DNA from: Phycisphaerae bacterium
GTDB lineage: Bacteria > Planctomycetota > Phycisphaerae > JAJVII01
NCBI GenBank assembly: GCA_028706835.1
Contig: JAQTVL010000138.1
Span: 1-9,285 of the forward strand
Direction of reading: 5' to 3'
DNA length: 9,285 nt
In this document: piece by piece, positions 4,903 through 9,285 of the stretch
How positions within the stretch are numbered: position 1 is the stretch's first letter
Layout: each line of letters starts with the position of its first letter
Made by a program: the position numbers and the translations under genes
Notes under the pieces: generated by a model
What the model was told of the DNA's origin: nothing
The model's input: only the letters and a program-made list of their open reading frames with translations
Databases searched by the model: none

Positions 4903-7106
4903 TTGCGGCCCTCCGCCAGACCAGCCGGGGGATACTTCACGCGATACCAGTACGGCAGGTAGAGGTCGAACCCCGCCTTCGTTTCGCGGATCGGCTCGTC
5001 GACCCACTTGCCGTTCCCGTGTGGGCGGTACACCCGGAATGTGTTCCTCTGGATGCCGACGGTGGCCTCGGGCACGTCCAGGAACACGTAGGGTTGGTCC
5101 TCGTAAACGATCTCCTGCAACCGCCACGCCAGCCGCTTGATGCCGTCCTCGCTGTAGGTCGTCCGCAGCCGGTCGATGAGCAGGTCGGCCTCCTTGTTCT
5201 TGTAGCTGCAAAAATTCAGTTCCCCCGGGTGGGTCTGGCTGGAGTGGAACAGTTGATACATATCGAAATCGTTGCTCATCTGCCAGCCGAGCACGCAGGC
5301 GTCGAAGTTCTGGGCATCGATGTAGCGCTGGATGAACACCGACCATTCGTATTGTTTCAGGTTGACCTTGACGCCCACCTTCTTCAGGTCCGACTGCACC
5401 ACCACGCAGATGTCCTTGCGAATCTCGTTGGCGTTGTTGGTGATCAGATCGAACTCGAATCGCTGGCCGTCCTTGACCAGATAGCCCTCGGCGTCATGGG
5501 CCTTCCACCCCGCCTCAGCCAGCAGCGCCTTCGCCTTTTCCGGGTCGTACTTCAGCAGCCGGTCCTTCATGTGCGGGTTGCAGAAGTAGAACTGCGGCGC
5601 GTAGATGCCCGTGCTCTGCACGCCGTAGCCGTAGAGGATGTACTGGATGATGTCGTCGATGTTGATGGCCTGCGCCAACGCCCGGCGGACCCGCACGTCC
5701 TGGAACAGGGGACGCTTCATGTTCCAGCCGATGTAGTTGTAGCTGCGCGACTGGAACTGGACCAGGTCGAGGCGTTTGTCCTTGATCGCCCTGCCGACGG
5801 CCTGCGGCTCGATCGAGTAGAAGTCGATGCCGCCGGTTTCAAGCGTCAATTGGATGTTCAACTGGTCTGGAATGTAGCGGATGTAAATAGCGTCGAGGTT
5901 CGGCGGGCCCTCGTAGTAGGCCTGGTTGCGGACCATCCGAATCCACTCGCCGCTCTTCCACTGGTCGAACTTGAACGGCCCGGTGCCGATCGGATGCCGG
6001 TCGTAGTTGTCCGCCCACCACTCCGGGCCCTTGCCGTCGAGGATGTGCCTGGGCAGAATGCCCATGCTCCACGAATTCACCGCCAGGCTGTAGGGCTTCT
6101 TGTAGGTGATCCGGATCGCATACGGGTCCAGCGCCGTCGCCGACTCCACCGTCACGTAGTCCGACGCCCGCGGAGAGGCGATCTCTGAACTGACCAGCAT
6201 GTCCCACGTGAACTTCACATCCTCCGCCGTGAATTCCTTCGGCTCGTACACCTTGCCGCCCACCTGCCCGCCCTGCCACATCACGCCCCGGCGAAGATGG
6301 AAGACGTAACTCGGGCGATCCTGCCCCGGGAACTCCTCGAAACTGAGGTCGGCCAATCCGTTGTCCGGATCGTCGGGAAGGAACAGGGCGGTCAGGGCCT
6401 TTTCCACCGCGTCGCGTTCGCCGTGGAAGACCCACTGAACCATGGAGTCGAGGACCACATAGTGCTCGACGATCACCGCATCGGCCTTCGCTATCGCGGT
6501 GCGGGCCCGTTCCTCGACCGCCGCCGGCTTGAGTTCGACGCCATCGCTGAATTTCGCGCTCGGCCTGGGGCTGATGGCCAGCAGATAGACCTTCCGAGGC
6601 GGATGCTTGGCGAGTACGTCCGCGAGTGCATCCTGGTATTCCGTGCCGGCTGAACCCTCGAAATCGAACGTAACGACCTTCGCGTCCCGCGACGCCTTGT
6701 GCGGAACCATAAGTCTGGCGGGTTGCGTGGCCGGCGCGGTCGTCGGCGGGGCAGCAGCCCTGCCCCGCATCAGGGCCTCGGCGGCAGCCAGAACAGCCTT
6801 CGCATCGTCCTCGGTATTGAAGAACAGCCGGGAATTCTGCGACAGGTCCCAGCTCGTCGCCAGGTCGCCGACCATGTTCATGTTCTCGTCGAACTTAATC
6901 AGGCCGTTGAAGACGAGATTCGTGACATCGCTGGCGGAAGTCGTGGTCGCGCGGATCGGGTTGACGTTTTCCGGCTCGCCGATCGATCCCATCGTCAGCA
7001 CGTTCTCGTGCGGCGCCACCTGCTGCTTGACGAACGTGAACGCGGCAGCGAAGAACAGCCCCAGCAGCACGGGGAAGACAAAGATGAACCGTTTGAGCCA
7101 GAGCAT
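4899..7106 (-). CDS. Large peptide-binding protein (SBP family 5) with a ~175-residue insert
   Basis: Extracytoplasmic solute-binding protein that would deliver peptides or similar ligands to the adjacent permeases. Family 5 features: MGSIGEPENVNPI (39-51), LVFNGLIKFDENM (64-76), LATSWDLS (82-89), YVFHLRRGVMWQGG (267-280), FTAEDVKFTWDML (292-304), the PIGTGPFKF block (372-380) and VRVRRALAQAINIDDII (471-487). At 735 aa it is much longer than typical members (about 540). The excess is an insert between about residues 91 and 266, between two strands that normally follow each other, with a TTAPATQPA linker (122-130). The N-terminus has one hydrophobic helix (about 7-25) after LKR and no lipobox cysteine, so it is either a membrane anchor or a cleaved signal. 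ATG at 7106 has GGGAG (7114-7118) seven bases upstream. The stop overlaps the oppB-2 GTG. The ligand cannot be told from sequence. Confidence 0.9.
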   Translation of the reverse strand: MLWLKRFIFVFPVLLGLFFAAAFTFVKQQVAPHENVLTMGSIGEPENVNPIRATTTSASDVTNLVFNGLIKFDENMNMVGDLATSWDLSQNSRLFFNTEDDAKAVLAAAEALMRGRAAAPPTTAPATQPARLMVPHKASRDAKVVTFDFEGSAGTEYQDALADVLAKHPPRKVYLLAISPRPSAKFSDGVELKPAAVEERARTAIAKADAVIVEHYVVLDSMVQWVFHGERDAVEKALTALFLPDDPDNGLADLSFEEFPGQDRPSYVFHLRRGVMWQGGQVGGKVYEPKEFTAEDVKFTWDMLVSSEIASPRASDYVTVESATALDPYAIRITYKKPYSLAVNSWSMGILPRHILDGKGPEWWADNYDRHPIGTGPFKFDQWKSGEWIRMVRNQAYYEGPPNLDAIYIRYIPDQLNIQLTLETGGIDFYSIEPQAVGRAIKDKRLDLVQFQSRSYNYIGWNMKRPLFQDVRVRRALAQAINIDDIIQYILYGYGVQSTGIYAPQFYFCNPHMKDRLLKYDPEKAKALLAEAGWKAHDAEGYLVKDGQRFEFDLITNNANEIRKDICVVVQSDLKKVGVKVNLKQYEWSVFIQRYIDAQNFDACVLGWQMSNDFDMYQLFHSSQTHPGELNFCSYKNKEADLLIDRLRTTYSEDGIKRLAWRLQEIVYEDQPYVFLDVPEATVGIQRNTFRVYRPHGNGKWVDEPIRETKAGFDLYLPYWYRVKYPPAGLAEGRK

Positions 7107-7123
7107 TCAGTCGCTCCCACATG

Positions 7124-7151
7124 AAGCCCAGGGATCGCCATCCCTGGGCTT
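7124..7151 (-). terminator. Perfect 12-bp hairpin between the two transporter sets
   Basis: aagcccagggat (7124-7135) and atccctgggctt (7140-7151) form a perfect 12-bp stem with a 4-base loop (7136-7139). It lies in the 58-base gap after oppC-1, which is the only real gap in the operon. No U-run follows on the minus strand, so it is not a canonical intrinsic terminator. It may be a weak terminator, or an RNA-stability element that sets a different expression level for the downstream genes. The hairpin is certain; its role is inferred. Confidence 0.6.
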
Positions 7152-7164
7152 GGAGGAACTCACA

Positions 7165-8160
7165 CTACTTCTTCTCCCGCAACTGCGGGTCGAAGGCGTC
7201 GCGCAGGCCGTCGCCTATCAGGTTCAGGCTCAGCAGCGTCAACGCCAACGCCAGGCACGGGAACAGCGTCAGCCACCAGTAGCTGATCACCGGGTTCATC
7301 TTCCCGATGCCGTCCGCCGCCAGCGAGCCCCAACTCGCGGCCGGCGGCTGAACGCCGATGCTCAGGAAACTCAGGAACGACTCCTGCAAGATGGCCTGCG
7401 GGATAATCAGCGTTGCGTACACGATAATCGGGCCCAGCAGGTTTGGCAACAAATGCACGAAGATGATGCGGGCGTGCGACGCGCCCGCCGCCACCGCCGC
7501 CAGCACGTAATCGTTGTTCCGCAGCGAGAGCACCTGGCCACGCACCACGCGGGCCATCGTCAGCCAGCTCACCGCGCCGATTGCCAGGAACAGCACTACC
7601 ATCCGCCGGACCGGACTGCCCGCACCGCCGAACGCGACGGCGAACAGAATCACCAGCAGCAGGTACGGCAGGCCGTAGAGTACGTCCACGATCCGCATCA
7701 TAAACGAGTCCGTTTTGCCGCCAACGTAGCCGGCGATCGCGCCCCACGTCACGCCGATCGCCACCGACACCAGCGCGGCCATCATGCCCACCGCCAGCGA
7801 AATCGCGCCGCCGTAGAGCGTCCGCACCAGCACATCCCGCCCGACGTCGTCCGTGCCGAACCAGTGCGACCGGCTGGGCGGCTGGTAGTTCCGCGTCAAG
7901 TTCTGATCATTGTAGCGCGGCTGGTCTTCGGGCGACGTGCCGTAGAGGAAACCGGCCACGCAGGCCAGCGCGATCAGCACGAGCATCGCCAGGCCGACCC
8001 GCACCAGTCGGCTGCGGAAGAACCGCCGCATCGCCTGGCGCGTCTGGCTGGAGTCGCGACGAGATTCGGGGGACGACCGGTCGTCCTGGCTCCGGCGACC
8101 TATGGTCGCCGGCTTGGGCGGATCGGCGGCGCGGTTCGATGGAACGGGCGGCTGGGTCAT
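7165..8160 (-). CDS. oppC: Peptide ABC transporter permease, OppC/DppC type (first set)
   Basis: Inner-membrane permease subunit paired with OppB-1. It has 331 aa, longer than usual because of a hydrophilic N-terminal extension of about 45 residues rich in Pro, Ser, Arg and Asp, which should be cytoplasmic. Then come the first helix (about 52-73), the family block FGTDDVGRDVLVRTL (101-115), helices at about 117-144, 158-178, 185-205, 235-256 and 293-315, and the EAA loop from Tyr218 to Asn240. The loop reads AAVAAGASHARIIFVHLLPN (221-240), where the usual form has ARALG, so it is less canonical than in OppC-2. IGVQPPAASWG (268-278) is a further family signature. ATG at 8160 overlaps the oppB-1 TGA, with ggagg seven bases upstream. 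It ends with TAG before the intergenic hairpin. Confidence 0.92.
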   Translation of the reverse strand: MTQPPVPSNRAADPPKPATIGRRSQDDRSSPESRRDSSQTRQAMRRFFRSRLVRVGLAMLVLIALACVAGFLYGTSPEDQPRYNDQNLTRNYQPPSRSHWFGTDDVGRDVLVRTLYGGAISLAVGMMAALVSVAIGVTWGAIAGYVGGKTDSFMMRIVDVLYGLPYLLLVILFAVAFGGAGSPVRRMVVLFLAIGAVSWLTMARVVRGQVLSLRNNDYVLAAVAAGASHARIIFVHLLPNLLGPIIVYATLIIPQAILQESFLSFLSIGVQPPAASWGSLAADGIGKMNPVISYWWLTLFPCLALALTLLSLNLIGDGLRDAFDPQLREKK

Positions 8161-9119
8161 GCGTCGCCCTCCAGCCGAATCCGCGGATCGACCAGGCCGT
8201 AGGCCAGGTCGACGATCAGGTTCGCCACGACCAGCAGCGTGGAGTAGATCATCACCGTGCCGAGGATCAGGCCGTAGTCCTTCGACTGCACCGAGATGAC
8301 AAACGCCCGGCCGATGCCGGGGATGTTGAATATCTTTTCGACCACGAAGCTGCCGGTCAGGATGGCCGCCGTCGCCGGCCCCAGGAACGACAGCACGGGC
8401 AGAAACGCGAGCTTGAACGCGTGCTTGAGCACGACGCGCCGCTCGGGCAGGCCCTTCGCCCGGGCCGTGCGGATGTAGTCCGCGTGCAGCACATCCATCA
8501 TGCCGGCCCGCGTCAACCGGGCGATGTAGGCGGTGAACGGCAGGCTGAGCGTGATTCCCGGCAGGACGAGTTGCGCCGGCGAACCCCAGCCGCCGACGGG
8601 GAACAGGCCCAGCGTGAAGCCGAAGAAACTCAGCAGCACCGCCCCGATCACGAACGTCGGCAGGCTGATGCCGAGCATCGCGTAGAGCATCACGAAATAG
8701 TCAACCGGCCCGTGGCTGCGGACGGCCGCCAGCACGCCCAGCGAGCAGCCGACCAGCACCGCCAGCACCAGGGCGAACGCACCGAGCATCATCGACCGCG
8801 GCAGCGTGCTGCCGATGATGTCGCCGACGGTCTTGCCGGCGTTCTGGCTGGACAGGCCAAAATCGCCGTGCAGCACCAGCCGGCCGAGATAGTTCACATA
8901 GGTCCGCCCGCGGTCGGCCCACCGCTGCCGCCACGGGGCGTCGGCCGGCGTGTCGACCACGCCATAGCGGGCCGCGAGCAGCGCCCGCTGCTCCCGCGGC
9001 GTTTTGTCGTCGATGAACGGGTTGCCCGGATGCTGGCAGATCAGCACGTATGTCAGCGTGTAGATCACCCACAGGATGATCGGAAGCTGGATCAGGCGGC
9101 GTATGACGTAGGCAATCAT
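8157..9119 (-). CDS. oppB: Peptide ABC transporter permease, OppB/DppB type (first set)
   Basis: Inner-membrane permease subunit that forms the channel with OppC-1. It has 320 aa. Seen: first helix after YVIRRLIQLP (about 9-29), the PGNP motif at 31-34 as in the PGDP/PGNP of OppB proteins, a periplasmic stretch to about residue 104, helices at about 105-130, 139-165, 183-203, 240-262 and 287-310, and the EAA loop YIRTARAKGLPERRVVLKH (215-233). The C-terminus LVDPRIRLE is a strong family mark. ATG at 9119 was chosen because it gives the family N-terminus and overlaps the upstream binding-protein stop (ATGA). The frame stays open further upstream, but that part overlaps the binding-protein gene and does not look like OppB. 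The ribosome binding site is weak (a G-rich stretch about 13 bases upstream), so coupling may matter. Confidence 0.92.
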   Translation of the reverse strand: MIAYVIRRLIQLPIILWVIYTLTYVLICQHPGNPFIDDKTPREQRALLAARYGVVDTPADAPWRQRWADRGRTYVNYLGRLVLHGDFGLSSQNAGKTVGDIIGSTLPRSMMLGAFALVLAVLVGCSLGVLAAVRSHGPVDYFVMLYAMLGISLPTFVIGAVLLSFFGFTLGLFPVGGWGSPAQLVLPGITLSLPFTAYIARLTRAGMMDVLHADYIRTARAKGLPERRVVLKHAFKLAFLPVLSFLGPATAAILTGSFVVEKIFNIPGIGRAFVISVQSKDYGLILGTVMIYSTLLVVANLIVDLAYGLVDPRIRLEGDA

Positions 9120-9285
9120 CGCGACTTGCCGACCCCCTTGAGCATGATCTGCGATTTCGCGTTCGGCCAGATGCCGCGGATGTTCTTGCGATACATGTAT
9201 TGGCCGACGTATTGATAGACCGGCAGCACGCCGCACTCCTCCGCCACCAGCACACGCTCCGCCTGCTGGATCAACTCGAACCGCC
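9116..9285 (-). CDS. Peptide-binding protein (SBP family 5), C-terminal fragment cut by the window edge
   Basis: Only the last 55 residues are inside the window, read from 9283 in frame; the gene continues to the right. The text QAERVLVAEECGVLPVYQY followed by VGQYMYRKNIRGIWPN matches the usual end of family 5 solute-binding proteins (an AE..L....P.iPvY pattern, then a basic, aromatic tail). It ends with TGA overlapping the oppB-1 ATG. It is the binding protein of the first transporter set. Its ligand, length and signal sequence are not visible. Confidence 0.8.
   Translation of the reverse strand, partial: RFELIQQAERVLVAEECGVLPVYQYVGQYMYRKNIRGIWPNAKSQIMLKGVGKSR

Noticed and set aside
3292..4962. 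Long plus-strand open frame of 556 codons opposite the permeases
   Set aside because: It is antisense to clear OppB/OppC genes, its product is rich in His, Arg, Gln and Asp in a low-complexity way, and it has no family motif. Such frames are expected opposite GC-rich genes.
4903..5346. Upstream extension of the OppB-2 frame to an ATG
   Set aside because: It would lie fully inside the binding-protein gene and is not OppB-like. The GTG at 4902 has a good ribosome binding site and gives the family N-terminus.
5019..6188. Plus-strand open frame of 389 codons opposite the large binding protein
   Set aside because: It is antisense to a conserved protein, with Val/Leu/Asp/His-heavy composition and no motif.
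6607..8202. Long plus-strand open frame of 531 codons opposite the binding protein and OppC-1
   Set aside because: It is antisense to two well-supported genes and has a biased composition; a shadow frame.

Overview
The window is GC-rich bacterial DNA that is almost completely coding. Eight or nine genes run on the minus strand and one small gene on the plus strand. The minus-strand genes form one continuous oligopeptide/dipeptide-type (Opp/Dpp) ABC importer operon, read from right to left. Features that suggest a planctomycete, perhaps of the Phycisphaerae type, are the TAPATQPA-style linker in the long binding protein, the GxxExxY gene with its CGCAGATTT-type repeats, and the very large peptide-binding protein. 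This assignment is an inference from style, not from a marker gene.

Layout, in the direction of transcription from the right edge: (1) the C-terminus of a first solute-binding protein (9285-9116, cut by the window edge), permease OppB-1 (9119-8157) and permease OppC-1 (8160-7165); (2) a 58-base gap with a perfect 12-bp hairpin; (3) a second solute-binding protein of 735 aa with a large insert (7106-4899), permease OppB-2 (4902-3940) and permease OppC-2 (3936-3013); (4) the ATPase OppD (3016-1925), a small GxxExxY/PD-(D/E)XK-type protein (1928-1491) and the ATPase OppF (1494-466). Nearly every junction is a 4-base ATGA or GTGA stop/start overlap, so translation is probably coupled along the whole chain. 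Within the window, two binding-protein/permease sets share one OppD-OppF ATPase pair. A second ATPase pair could lie outside it.

The most striking feature is between oppD and oppF. The GxxExxY gene lies in a segment bounded by 30-bp inverted repeats that match at 29 of 30 positions (1519-1548 and 1941-1970), each built from three roughly 9-bp units. An 8-bp imperfect direct repeat (7/8) spans the outer ends. Removing the segment with one copy of the direct repeat restores an OppD frame that ends at the TGA overlapping the oppF ATG, the same junction style as elsewhere in the operon. The simplest reading is that a roughly 0.45-kb cassette inserted into the 3' end of oppD. It supplied a new OppD stop overlapping its own start codon, and took over the native OppD tail and the coupling to oppF. 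Its base composition is clearly lower in GC than its flanks.

At the left edge, a plus-strand leader with two predicted RNA stems, one of which would mask the ribosome binding site, precedes a 113-aa orphan protein gene (111-452). That gene converges on oppF with a gap of only 13 bases.
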